From Morella rubra (lineage: Eukaryota > Streptophyta > Magnoliopsida > Fagales > Myricaceae): a DNA stretch of 64,000 nt. Under the pieces are notes generated by a model. That model did no database searches. It worked only from the letters and a program-made list of their open reading frames with translations, and had not been told where the DNA came from. Positions 23,041 to 34,048 of this stretch are shown here, piece after piece. The stretch spans positions 21,701,122 to 21,765,121 of the forward strand of contig CM025855.1 of assembly GCA_003952965.2 (NCBI GenBank), in the 5' to 3' direction. Position numbers and translations under genes: made by a program. Within the stretch, counting starts at the first letter, position 1. Every line of letters begins with the position of its first letter.

Positions 23041-23540
23041 CACAGTTGCCTAGAGAACAAAATCCTAAATAACTATCATGCATTTAATTTTGATGATAAC
23101 AAACCATACAATATCATTTTAAGAGATTCTTAAAGTATAAAAGTTTGTTTTTCTTGAAATATTTTTGAATATTGAGAATCTTGATGATTAATGCTTAATC
23201 TAATATTATTATATCATTTATCAACTTAATTTGAGTGTATGTTTATATTGAAGGTATATCTAAAACTTAAATGGTTTCTAAAGTGAAAAGGACTTCTCAA
23301 AAATTTGCCTTCAGTGAGTCAGACTACATCAGGCAAGTCCACTACACAATGCTCTAGGACAACAATATTCGAATCTGTCTAAATGAGTTGACTACATGGA
23401 GACAATGAGTAGACTACATGCTCGAGAAGTTAAAGTCAAACTTTAGGGATAGAAATATCTTTCACCCCTGAACTTTGAGGTATCTGATATATTGCACACG
23501 AAACTTTATATTTTGAGACATTTCCCTTAGAGGATAAACA

Positions 23541-23725
23541 CTTGTAACTGACCGTGAGGTTAGGAGAAACTTTGATGAGGATATCCTTGATTTAGGTTTT
23601 GGGTGCTATTCCCTTAAAAACACTGGGTTTTGAGTGTAACTAACTGCGAGGTTAAGGAAAGCCTTGTTGAGGATAGCCATCGTTTAGGTCTTGAGTGCTA
23701 TTCCTTTAAAAACACTTCGGTTGTA
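23541..23725 (+). repeat. 93-bp tandem duplication
   Basis: Two diverged units run from TTGTAACTGACCGTGAGGTT to CCCTTAAAAACACTGGGTTT and from GTGTAACTAACTGCGAGGTT to CCTTTAAAAACACTTCGGTT. The spacing is about 93 bp. Confidence 0.75.
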
Positions 23726-24429
23726 AGTGTTGAGTCTAGAAAATATAAAGAGAAGGATTGTTGGTGGTGGATGAAAAATCTAATTTAGACCCTAACTACA
23801 CCTAGAGAGGGTGTGAATAGGTGAGATCACAATTTAAAAATTATTCAACACCAACTTTAAAACAAGTTCTAAAATTGATCAGTATAGATATATCAAACCA
23901 AGAATTCAATCATCAAACAATTAATCAACTTGTAATGAAAATATTCAAATACACAAAGAGACGAGATTTGATGACAAATCTTTGAAAAAATATTCAAAGG
24001 AAAACCACTTTGGGCTAGCAGCCACTTGAAATCCACTAAGAAGAAATCCTTATAGCACGCAGTGATTCAGACACGGACAACTCCAATTACTTGATTATGA
24101 CAATCCTGGTGTTATAATTTAAGCACTCTTACTCAGGCCCACTCCAAGCGGCATTCACCTCAGTACCCTGAATTTCTTCTTAACTATTTCTCATGAACAA
24201 CTATTGTTCTTTAACACTACTTCAACACTATGAAGGTTCCGCAGGAAAGATGATTGAAAATTGAGAAAAACTGATCAAGATGAAGGCATAAATCTTCTAG
24301 TATTTTTCTCTGAGAAAAGGAGACACAAGTATACTCAATATTAACCTCCATAAAGTTTATGGCGTCCTTCATGAACCCTAGTAGGGTTTCTCCATTTTTC
24401 ACAAGGAAAGTCTAGAAAACAAGGAGTTT

Positions 24430-24640
24430 TTGAAATTCATCGGAATTCGCTTGAGTGTGGGTCGAACGCAAAGTCTCTGTTTGAATTCTTCATAGTTCGC
24501 TCAAGCGATAGTCGAGCGAAAAATCTCTATAAGAGTTCTTCATAGTTCACTCGAGCGGGAGTCGAATGCCAGGCGAGTGACATGTCTCTATAAGAATCCT
24601 CCATACCTTGCTCAAGCGAGAGTTAAGCGACATACAACCT
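24430..24640 (+). repeat. Tandem repeat with CTCAAGCGA/TCGAGCGA core, about 55-bp period
   Basis: Four diverged units contain TTCGCTCAAGCGATAGTCGA-like cores followed by ATCTCTATAAGAGTTCTTCA. The core is close to palindromic. It lies in LTR-like debris, in a position comparable to the GTGTCGACAC repeats of the solo LTR at 39680. Confidence 0.65.
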
Positions 24641-25226
24641 TGAACAAGACTTAGAAACAAACTCTTTGAATGACATAGGACCAAAAACATACAACTCAAT
24701 AAAGACATATAAAGACATATTTTGACTCGGAATTTTGCCAATACAAAAATGCAGTAACAAGGGACGTAGGCTTGAGTTTGAGCCAAAACACTTAAAAAAT
24801 TCGGTTTTGTATTTCTCAACCCAATCTATTATCTACTTGCCTTATTTGCTTGTTTGATGGTTGAGTTATAATCAGGGTATTTGCTTTGTGTGGTGCTTGT
24901 GCTTTAAAAGACTTGATTCTTCTTTTCAGCTCTTTGTATATGGAGCATTTCGCTTTTATTTGAAAAGCAAAAATATTTTACATTAATCTTGTTGGTTAGA
25001 AAGGCTCGTGCTTTGTACGCTACCTAAGTTCTGTTGCATTGGGTTCTGTTGCTATTATGTCCCTTAATTTTTTTTAATTATTTGTAAGATGAATTTAACA
25101 TGTTTCTTAAATTGGGCAAATTTCGAGTTCTGTGAATGTTCAAAGCCTAAAATGTTCAAGAAAGTTTAGCCAAACTCTTAAATGGGCAAATTTCGTCTCA
25201 GAATGTTCAAGAAGTTTAGGCGTTCA

Positions 25227-25380
25227 TCTAAAGAAAAACTTTTTGTCCACTTTCTCCCTGTAGGCCTTGTGCCGTTTGCCCTCATGCCGGCCCCTGCAGT
25301 TCTATTTGTAAAGGGCCTGTTTTGTGTATTCCTTTGCTTGTGAATGTTATCTTCTTGCTTTGCTTAGAAAAAAAAAAGAA
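25227..25380 (+). mobile_element. 5'-truncated LINE stub with 18-bp target duplication
   Basis: An exact 18-bp direct repeat, AAGAAGTTTAGGCGTTCA, lies at 25209-25226 and 25381-25398. The 154-bp insert ends in an A-rich tail and reads like a plant L1 3' end (GGCCTGTTTTGTGTATTCC). Target-primed reverse transcription leaves exactly this pattern. Confidence 0.88.
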
Positions 25381-26082
25381 AAGAAGTTTAGGCGTTCAGT
25401 TCAAAGTAGTACCGGTGTCATGAAGGGTATTTGTGACGAAATTCTTTCGTTGTTAAAGAGGAAATGAAGTAATTCACGAATATCCGTCTTTAAATGAGAA
25501 ATTTATTGGATTGCCAAGCCAATGTTTTAAGAACTTATTATTGCGCAACTTCTTTTTATTTTATATGTTGATTCATAAATTAGGCTAAAAAATTTTAAGT
25601 GTTGATAATTGCTAATATCTTTGCATAACTTTTTTGGCCTAGAGTCTTATCTGCGATCTTATCTTTGACTTTCATCACCAAACTCTCTGTCACAAACACA
25701 CGCGCGCTCTCCGCTCTCAAAGATCCCTCTTTTCCACGGGTTAAATCTATCATTCCATCAAATATGCCTACGTGGATTATCTCGTCTCTTCTCGCTCTAC
25801 CTTTGACTTTTTAGCCATTTCCAGTTAGCGCTAACACATCGAATCCAACACATCCCCCAAAAAAAAGAACAAAACAAAACAAAACGATAACAGAAGAACT
25901 TCCCTCAATTATCAACAACATTGAAAATTAGTAAAATAACTATGGCCATCAAGCTATGAAATTAACAGAACATAAAAGAACAAGAATCTCAAGCACAAAT
26001 TTGGTCTCCCGCTGTCCCGCATGCATATCTACGTTCGAACACTGAGTGGGTACCTAAAGCCATTCGAATAGAACTTGCTAAC

Positions 26083-26402
26083 AACTGCCTTCCTAGCCAC
26101 CCTGTTATTTGCCTTCCTAGCCACCCTGTTATTAGAGTTCTACGTTACTTTAATAATATGTGCAGTTATTGTAATTAAAAGTTTATAAATAAAATCTTTT
26201 TGTAATCTCATCTTTATATAAGTGATTACACGAGTTTTTTCAGTTGATCTTCTTATTTTCGTTGTTTTATTTTATTCTCTATTTAGTGCCGTGGTCATTT
26301 GAAGTTGTTTGTAGGGTTCCTACCCTCGTTCATTCCATCATTGTACTGGCTTTTGGTATTCCGTATGAATACAACGCTTGCTTACAAAAAAAAAAAAAAA
26401 AA
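26083..26402 (+). mobile_element. Possible second LINE 3' tail
   Basis: The end TATGAATACAACGCTTGCTT followed by about 19 A residues fits an L1-like 3' end. AGAACTTGC occurs on both sides (about 26073 and 26417) but is short, so the limits are uncertain. Confidence 0.4.
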
Positions 26403-26678
26403 ATGGAGAAGAAGAACAGAACTTGCCTAAAGGGAAGTGCTAGATTATCATAGGTTGGTTGTCATCGACTCATTCAGCCACGCATTAATGTGCATGTTGC
26501 ATATACTTTTGAGCAACGGTGGCCACCGTGTAATGATCAGATGGGATATTAAGAACCGTTAAAGTTTGTGCACCATACATGGGCCATCTAAATTTATATA
26601 TGTTTTAATACTCATGAAAAGTATTCAATTATCTATCGTTTCCTCCCACGAGTAGCATGTGTTTTTTACGATCAACAT

Positions 26679-26915
26679 TATTCACGCTAAGACTTTGTTA
26701 GTTTTATTTGTTGACTATTCTAACTGTCCTACGTGTAGTTAGATTAGTTGGTTACATTTATTTGTTATACTGCTCTGCTTGTATATAAGCAACACCTGTA
26801 CTGATTTACTGTTCATACAGAACATACAAAGAATTCACAAACTCTCTGTTTTCTTTTATCTCGACTCTCTCTCTCAAACGCAGCTTGTGTTCATCATCGA
26901 ACACCAATTTCTTCA
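26679..26915 (+). repeat. 5' LTR of copia 1
   Basis: It begins TATTCACGCTAAG and ends TTCTTCA, directly followed by the primer site. A TATA box (TATATAAG, 26782-26789) and a CT-rich leader mark its promoter. The first two bases are TA and not the usual TG. Confidence 0.93.
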
Positions 26916-26927
26916 TGGTATCAGAGC
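26916..26927 (+). other. Primer-binding site of copia 1 (tRNA-iMet)
   Basis: TGGTATCAGAGC abuts the LTR end with no spacer and complements the 3' end of initiator tRNA-Met. Confidence 0.92.
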
Positions 26928-27011
26928 AGAAAACACTTGTTTCCTGCTGAATCGCATTCTCTGTTTCTTCTACACCTCTTGAATTGAAGATTCATTGCGT
27001 CAATTAACTCT

Positions 27012-29381
27012 ATGTCTTGGGAAGAACCTCCTATCGTTAGCAGAAACCTTTCACCCAATTCTGCAATTGTCAATAGTGCTTATACGATTAACTCAGGAGA
27101 TATTACTAATACTTCATTAGTTTCTCCACCTCTCAATGGAAAGAATTATTACTCCTGGAATCATGCAATGTTGATGGCGATTGGGGCTAGGAACAAGTTT
27201 GGGTTTCTCGACGGTAGTATTCCTCGACCAGCTTCCACCGATTCTGATTATGGCACATGGTATCGTTATAATCTGATGGTGTCCTCCTGGATTTGCTCAT
27301 CAGTTTCTCCAGAAATTTCACAGGTAATTCAGTATATTGATTCTGCTGAGAAGATATGGCAGTTGCTTAAAGAACATTATGAACAAAGCAATGAACCTAG
27401 GATTTTTGAGTTACAGCAAGCTATTAACAGTATAACTCAAGATCAGTCCTTTGTTAGTGAGTATTTCACTCGGTTAGAGTCGTTATGGAACGAGTTGCAT
27501 CAATTTTCACCTCTGCCTGTATGTAGTTGTGGTGTTTGTGGAAGATGCACATGTGGTGTTCTAAAATTGATTTCTGACAGAGAAGAGAAGATGCTAACCA
27601 TGATTTTTCTCATGGGATTGAATGAGATATATCTCCCTATTCGTGGCAATATTTTACTTATGAAGCCTTTTCCTTCTTTAAATGAGATTTACTATTTAAT
27701 CATTCAAGAAGAAAGGCAACGATCTTTTACTCAAAATCCAGTTCTCAATCAAGAAAATCTTGCCATGTTAGCATCTAAGGCAGCTAATTCATCTGATATA
27801 ATGGTGGCTGATGCTTCACAAAGGCATTATAACTTTGGTTCTCACCAACGTGATTGCCCAATTTGCACATACTGCAATCGGAAGAGGCATACACGTGAGA
27901 AATGCTTTGAGTTACATGGTTACCCTCCTGGTTGGGTACATAAGAAGAGATATGCTCAGGATTTGAGAAACTCTTCACAGATTTCTGCGCATCAAGTTAC
28001 TGTTGCACATCAATCTGGTCCAACCTCAAGTCCCATTGGTTCTCAAGACCAGATTCAACAACTTCTTTGTCTCTTACAGTCTCAACTTAAACCAGCTTCT
28101 CTCTTGGACATTGAAGTTTCGCAACCATTACACTCTGCCAATGTTGCTGGTAAAACTCATTGCTTGTCATCTACGACATTCTCTCATGCACAAAATTCTA
28201 ATTTTTGGATTACTAATAGTGGTGCTACTGACCATATGGTATGTTCACTATCCCTCTTTTCCAATTTAGACAGATCTGTAAATGCCACAGTAAGTCTTCC
28301 CAATGGTCATACAGCTCCGGTTACTCATATGGGCACTATCAACATATCTCCAAATTTAGTTCTGCATAATGTGCTCTATGTGCCATCTTTTGCCTTCAAT
28401 CTTATTTCCACTAGTAAATTGACCTCAGCTTCTGACATTGGATTGATTTTCTTGTCAAATAAATGCTTAATACAGGACTTACATGCATGGAAAACGATTG
28501 GAGTTGCTGAACAAAAGGGTGGCCTCTATCTGCTTGATGCAAATCCAACTTCTGGTTTTTTGTTTCTTTCAGTTCCTACTTGTTCTTCTTCAATTACTAA
28601 TAATGTTGCTGCCTTATGGCATAATCGACTTGGTCATATGCCTATCTCAAAATTGCAGCTTGTTTTACCTGATATCAAATTCCATTCCAATGATAAACCG
28701 TGTGATGTTTGTCCTTTAGCAAGACAACATCGAATTCCTTTTTCTCTTAGCTCAATTCATACTTCTCAGCCCTTTGAAATGATACATTGTGACATTTGGG
28801 GACCCTTTGCAATAGCAACATCTAATGGTAATCATTACTTTTTAACCATTGTAGATGATTATACAAGATGTACATGGCTCTATCTCATGAAATTCAAATC
28901 TGAAACACGTGCTCTCCTAGAATCCTTCTTTAACTTGGTTGAAGCTCAATTCTCTTCCAAGATTAAAATCCTTAGATCTGATAATAGATCTGAATTCCAT
29001 ATGGCTTCTTTTTATTCTCTCAAAGGAGTTATTCATCAAACTAGTTGTCCCTACACTCCCCAACAAAATGGGGTAGTGGAACGAAAACATAGACATCTTT
29101 TAGAAGTTGCAAGAGCACTTCGTTTTCATTCCAATGTCCCATTAAAATATTGGGGTGACTGTGTAATGACAACAACTTATTTGATCAATCGCTCTCCCTC
29201 ACCATTACTTCACAACAAATCACCTTATGAATTGTTGTTCCTAGTCAAGCCTTCTTATGTCCATCTAAAGGTATTTGGTTGCCTTTGCTTTGCCACCAAT
29301 ACCATACCTCATAAATCTAAATTTGAAGCTCGGGCTCACAAGTGTGTTTTTCTAGGTTATCCTTTTGGTGTCAAAGGCTAA
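27012..29381 (+). pseudogene. Copia 1 gag-protease-integrase frame (789 codons)
   Basis: Residues 1-280 are the gag capsid domain (start near [18 protein letters not shown], with WQLLKEHYE and [11 protein letters not shown]). A zinc-knuckle-like [20 protein letters not shown] follows at about 290-310. The protease region (about 395) reads [12 protein letters not shown], where the family has D-S-G; the catalytic Asp appears as Asn. The pre-integrase HHCC finger follows ([18 protein letters not shown]), then the integrase core with HCDIWGP, SDNRSEF and [10 protein letters not shown] carrying the D, D and E. The frame ends at a TAA at 29379-29381 caused by a one-base loss; reading resumes in another frame at 29365. 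Confidence 0.92.
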
Positions 29382-29838
29382 ACTACTAGATATTGAATCC
29401 AATTCCACCTTTGTTTCTCGGGATGTCATCTTCCATGAACATTCCTTTCCTTTCAAAACAACTTTGTCTCTATCCCATTCTCATCATTCAGATTTTGTTG
29501 TTCCTACTCTTGTACTTGATTTTTCTCTTGAATATGTTCCACTTTCTTTTGAAACTTCATCTGCCCATAATAGTCCAAAACCTCTCGAGTTGCCTGCTGC
29601 TCTTCCTCCCAGGTCTACTCAAATCCGTAATGCTCCTTCTTACCTCCAGGATTATCATTGCAGAATGGCCCACTCTCTTGACAGCACACTGCCTTCTGTT
29701 TCTTTGTGTTCATCTCCTGGTTCTCTTATTCATTTGTCAAGGTATCTTTCTTATGATCACTTATCTTCTCCTCACAAAGCTTACACTTTAGCTATTTCTA
29801 TTCATGCCGAACCCAAGACATACACACAAGCAGCATAA
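29365..29838 (+). pseudogene. Copia 1 integrase tail and linker
   Basis: This frame continues the polyprotein after the shift: KLLDIESNSTFVSRDVIFHE is the conserved end of the integrase region. A serine/proline-rich linker follows (SSPGSLIHLSRYLSYDHLSS). A TAA at 29836-29838 stops it just before WREAMQSEM of the reverse transcriptase in the same frame. Confidence 0.9.
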
Positions 29839-31143
29839 CATTCTCACTGGCGAGAGGCAATGCAATCTGAGATGGCAGCACTTGCAAACAATAAAACATG
29901 GGTTGTTACCGAGTTACCTCCTGGAAAACAAGCTATTGGGTGCAAGTGGGTATACCGTGTGAAATACAAAGCTGATGGGTCTATTAGGCGTTATAAAGCT
30001 CGCTTAGTTGCTAAGGGGTTTACTCAAGTTGAAGGGGTTGATTATGGAGATACTTTTTCACCTGTAGCTAAGATGTCCACCGTTCATTGTTTCTTAGCCT
30101 TGGCTGCTAGTCAGAACTGGATTTTAGAACAACTTGATGTCAACAATGCATTTTTGCATGGTGACTTGCATGAGGAAGTGTATATGGTTTTACCACCTGG
30201 GTTTGCCAAAGAGGGGGAGACCAAAGTTTGCAAACTTCTCAAATCTTTGTATGGTTTGAAGCAAGCTAGTCGGCAGTGGTTTCATAAACTTTCAGAAGCT
30301 TTGCTTTCTCTTGGTTATCAGCAATCTAAGGCTGATTATAGTCTGTTTACTAAAGTTTCTGGTGGTTCTTTTACTGCACTTCTAGTATATGTTGATGATA
30401 TTCTAATTGCCTCTAATGACATGTCTTATGTCACTCAAGTCAAATCTTACTTGGATACTCATTTCAAGATCAAAGATTTAGGCAAGTTGAAGTACTTTTT
30501 GGGCCTTGAAATTGCAAGAAGCACTGCTGGTATTTTTTTTAATCAACATAATTATGCCTTAGAAGTGTTGGAGGACAGTGGCTACTTAGGTTGTAAACCA
30601 GCAAATTTTCCAATGGACTCAAAGTTAAAACTTTCCAAAGATGATGCTGATTTATTAGATGATTCATCTTCTTATCGAGGCCTTGTTGGCAGATTGTTAT
30701 ATCTCACTATAACTAGACCTGATCTCTCTTATTCAGTTTACACTTTAGCACAGTTTATGGCTAAACCTGAAAGATCTCACTTGGCTGCTGCTTATCGTGT
30801 TCTTCGATATATCAAGTCCACACCTGCTCATGGTTTATTGTTTTCTTCTGCATCTTCTACTCAGTTGAAGGGTTTTTGTGATGCTGATTGGGCCGCTTGT
30901 CTTGACAGCCGGCGTTCTATTTCTGGTTTTTGTCTCTACCTTGGTGATTCGTTGGTTTCTTGGAGCTCTAAGAAACAACATACTATCTCTAGAAGTTCTA
31001 CAGAGGCAGAATATAGGGCTCTTGCCTCCCTAAGTTGCGAGATTATCTGGTTTCTTCAACTTTTGTCTGATTTTCGCATTCTACATCCTTCTCCTGCTTC
31101 AGTTTATTGTGACAGCAAAGCGGCTCTTTCCAATGGACATTGA
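29839..31143 (+). pseudogene. Copia 1 reverse transcriptase and RNase H
   Basis: The domain runs from [18 protein letters not shown]. Present are [23 protein letters not shown], the Asp box [24 protein letters not shown], the catalytic [11 protein letters not shown] and KYFLGLEIA. The RNase H shows [19 protein letters not shown] and VYCDSKAAL. All reverse transcriptase catalytic residues appear intact. The frame ends early because a segment of about 15 codons after CDSKAAL (the usual NPVFHxRTKH box) is missing. Confidence 0.93.
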
Positions 31144-31306
31144 TTGTCATTTTATTAGAGAGCATATTTCTAAAGGTGTCATTACCACCTTTTATGTTGC
31201 CTCAGCTCATCAACTTGCTGACATTTTTACAAAGACTCTTGGCAAATCTCAATTTCAATTTCTTCTATCCAAGCTTGGCACTCATAGCATTCACATGCCA
31301 GCTTGA
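31109..31306 (+). pseudogene. Copia 1 RNase H C-terminal end
   Basis: [20 protein letters not shown] and HQLADIFTKTLGKSQF are the conserved end of copia RNase H. It lies in a different frame from the upstream part because of the deletion near 31130. The frame ends just before the polypurine tract. Confidence 0.9.
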
Positions 31307-31313
31307 GGGGGAG
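31305..31313 (+). other. Polypurine tract of copia 1
   Basis: GAGGGGGAG immediately precedes the 3' LTR start TATTCACG. It fixes the LTR start and shows that TA really is the terminus. Confidence 0.9.
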
Positions 31314-31557
31314 TATTCACGCTAAGACTTTGTTAGTTTTATTTGTTGACTATTCTAACTGTCCTACGTGTAGTTAGATTAGTTGGTTAATTACATTTGT
31401 TTTGTTATACTGCTCTGCTTGTATATAAGCAACACCTGTACTGATTTACTGTTTATACAGAATATACAAAGAATTCACAAACTCTCTGTTTTCTTTTATC
31501 TCGACTCTCTCTCTCTCAAACGCAGTTTGTGTTCATCACCGAACACCAATTTCTTCA
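31314..31557 (+). repeat. 3' LTR of copia 1
   Basis: It starts TATTCACGCTAAG and ends TTCTTCA, followed by the target copy AACAT. It differs from the 5' LTR by small indels (near 31388 and in the CT run) and about four substitutions. Confidence 0.93.
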
Positions 31558-31591
31558 AACATGGCCTAATTTACCACTTCACTGGAAAATA

Positions 31592-31602
31592 AAGCTTATA
31601 TT
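31592..31602 (+). promoter_or_regulatory. Possible TATA box of the P450
   Basis: TATATTTAAAC lies about 65 bp before the ATG at 31663, between the copia 3' LTR and the gene. The remaining native upstream DNA is only about 105 bp; the rest was displaced beyond 26678. Confidence 0.4.
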
Positions 31603-32566
31603 TAAACCCTGCAAACCACCCCGAGCTCTCACCATTGCAAGCACCAAAATCCCTAGCTAGTAATGGAGTTCACGTCTTGTGTTGCTGTTGTGGCCATGGC
31701 ATGCCTAGCAGCTCTACTCTCTGTCCAAACACGCCTTTCGATTCAGCATGTTAAAACTTCCACCAGGTCCTAAACCTTGGTCTATCATAGGGAATCTCAA
31801 CCTCATTGGTCCTCTCCCTCACCAATCCCTTCACAAGTTATCGCAAAAATATGAAACACTGGTGCAACTTAAGTTTGGGTCCTTCCCAGTAGTAGTTGCT
31901 TCATCTCCCGAAATGGCAAGGCAATTCTTAAAAACACATGATCGTATCTTTGCCTGTAGACCCCAAACTGCGGCTGGGAAGTACACCTATAACTTCACCA
32001 ACATCTCATGGGCACCTTATGGACCATATTTGCGCCAAGGGCGCAAGATATATCTCTCCGAGCTATTTAGCTCAAAACGACTGGAGTCCTATGAGTTCAT
32101 TCGTGTTGAAGAAAGGCGTGCTTTTCTTTCACTTCTGTGCGACTTGTCTGGGAAGCCAATTCGGGTGAAAGAGCACGTGTCCCGCCTCAATCTTAACATT
32201 ATTAGTCGGATGGTGTTGGGTAAGACGTATTTTACTGAATCTGAACTTGAAACTAATTCAATAGTGACGCTCAAAGAATTCCAAGAAATATTAGACGAGT
32301 TGTTCCCGCTTAACGGGGTGTTGAACATTGGGGACTGGATACCGTGGTTGGATTTCTTGGACTTGCACGGATACGTGCAGCGAATGAAGATTTTGAAGAA
32401 GAAATTCGATCGATTCCATGACCATGTTTTTGGTGAACACAAGGCAAAGAGAGAAGGTGTGAAAGATTTTGTACCGAAGGACATGGAGGATTTGTTACTG
32501 GAGTTGGCTGATGATCCTAACGTTGATGTTAAACTCACGTACGACAATCTCAAGGCTCTCACTCAG

Positions 32567-32703
32567 GTACACGCACCTTAAACATTTATGATTTTAACGT
32601 TTTTCACTTGTTTGTTTTACATAGATATAGTAGGGGAAACTGCTGAAGTAAAAAATATTGCACGGAATCTTATATCGGTTCTTCTTTTGTTTTCCGAAAT
32701 TAG
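32567..32703 (+). other. P450 intron, 137 bp
   Basis: GT at 32567 follows CAG (Gln), and the acceptor TTAG precedes GATCTC. This is the conserved phase-0 intron ahead of the I-helix in A-type plant P450 genes. Confidence 0.9.
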
Positions 32704-32911
32704 GATCTCGTAGCAGGAGGCACGGATACGTCTGCGACGACAGTGGAATGGCGCTGTCCGAACTACTGAAACAACCGAACCTCATCAAGAAGGCCACCGA
32801 AGAGCTTGATCGGGTTATTGGGAAAGACAGATGGGTACAAGAGAAAGACATCCCACAGCTTCCATATATAGATGCAATTATGAAAGAAACAATGAGGAAG
32901 CACCCTGCGGC

Positions 32912-34048
32912 GGGAAAAGATTCGGTTCAAAGAAAAGCAAAGACACGGCTCAGATTATCCAACGGCCAAGATGAAGACATCTCATTTAACGAGGTGAGAC
33001 CGGAAATGGCTTAATTTTGACTCGGCTTTGGCTCAGCTTTTTACAATCCATTTTTGAGCTGTCTTCCCCAACACGCCTCCCTTGTTTTCTTCTTCCCTGC
33101 TCTTCATCGTTGCACCCGTTCCATTTCCAGCGCCAGAGAGAGGGTTTTAGACAGTGAATGCAGTCATCATTAAGAAGTTCTAAGAAACTGTTACTCAAAT
33201 CTGCCTGATCTCATTTCCCCACCGCAGCAGCCAACCCCCACTACTTCGGCGCCAAAGAAGAGCAACGGGTACCGACTAAGACAAAGCTCATACCACCTCA
33301 AGCAAACACAGACCAGTAGTTGATAAAAAAAAAAAAAAAAAACGCAGACTAATAGTCTAATTCAATTACTTTGTTTGAAAAATATACGTTTATCTGATTT
33401 GGCTCGCTGAATTTTGACTTTTGTGGAAAGCAAAACCAGCAGCGTATTGCATATATAAAACTCCAAAAAAAAACAAAAGCAAAAGATTCCTCTGTTTCCA
33501 CTTCACATACACGAAAACAAGCCACAAAACCAAAAGAAAATATCCGTTTTTGTCTATTCTTTCTTTCTCAGGAGCCATGGCCACTACACATCAAAACGAA
33601 AATAAACAGAGGAATCAATATTTTGCACTGGAAGGATATCTTGCGCTATGGCTTACAGCGGATTTGCTTCTTTGGGCATGAAAGCAATATGGCTGTACGA
33701 AAATCCTCTGCTAGCTTCTTTGGGCATGAAAGGTAGTCTGTGTAAAAAGGCTCTAATGGAAAGCCCAACGGGAAGAGGCTGTTATCTGTTAAGGTCCTGA
33801 AGTGGCTCTCTTCTCTATCGAGCTGGAAATGGAATGGGTGCAACGATGAAGATTGGGAAGAAGAAAACGTGGGAGGCGTGTTGGGGAAGACAGCTCAAAA
33901 AATGGATGCTAAAAAATTTAGCCAGAGCCGAGTCAAAACTTAAGCCATTTCCGGTCTCACCTCATTAAACGTTGGATATTGGAAGGTTTATCTCAGCCGT
34001 GTCTTTGCTTTTCTTTGAACGGGTGTCCTTTGAACCAAATCTTTTCCG
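32912..34048. mobile_element. MULE inserted in P450 exon 2, 1.14 kb
   Basis: A 9-bp duplication CCCTGCGGC (32903-32911, 34049-34057) flanks inverted repeats of roughly 220 bp (left to about 33133, right from about 33816), starting GGGAAAAGATTCGGTTCAAAG and, inverted, CGGAAAAGATTTGGTTCAAAG. Taking out the element and one copy lets the P450 frame run from KETMRKHPAA into VLLAPHLAL. Both arms carry GTGAGACCGGAAATGGCTTA and AGCTGTCTTCCCCAACACGC. The right arm has extra short segments. The interior has a short frame (about 33577-33681) and a direct repeat of GCTTCTTTGGGCATGAAAG. No transposase is present. Confidence 0.94.

Larger units (their letters stand above)
23050..24840. repeat. Debris of SIRE-like copia LTRs
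   Basis: TTTTGATGATAACAAACC at 23080 (sense) and CCTAGAGAGGGTGTGAATAGG at 23796 (antisense to the LTR 3' end) are phrases shared with the well-delimited solo LTR at 39680-40970. The two point in opposite orientations, so at least two fragments are involved. I could not find target duplications. Tandem repeats within are listed separately. Confidence 0.45.
24841..26673. other. Intergenic stretch upstream of the copia/P450 region
   Basis: No coding gene is seen. It contains one clear LINE stub (25227-25380), a probable second LINE tail ending in an A-run at 26384-26402 and a perfect-looking 26-bp tandem pair of TGCCTTCCTAGCCACCCTGT at 26085-26135. Before the copia insertion at 26679 this was the upstream flank, and so the likely promoter region, of the P450. 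Confidence 0.5.
26679..31557 (+). mobile_element. Ty1/copia retrotransposon 1, nearly complete, with TA...CA termini
   Basis: A 5-bp duplication AACAT flanks the element (26674-26678, 31558-31562). Its two LTRs (237 and 244 bp) differ by about four substitutions plus a few small indels, so the insertion is fairly recent. Order: LTR, primer site, gag, protease, integrase, reverse transcriptase, RNase H, polypurine tract, LTR, which is Ty1/copia order. Coding capacity is lost through one frameshift (about 29378), one in-frame stop (29836) and a deletion in RNase H (about 31130). It sits about 105 bp upstream of the P450 start, in the same orientation. Confidence 0.95.

Noticed and set aside
23050-23800. 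A complete SIRE-like LTR
   Set aside because: The recognisable start (sense) and end (antisense) phrases are in opposite orientation and cannot belong to one LTR.
32594-33198. Minus-strand frames over P450 exon 2 and the left arm of the MULE
   Set aside because: They are antisense to the P450 or fall in the inverted-repeat arm and have no domain.
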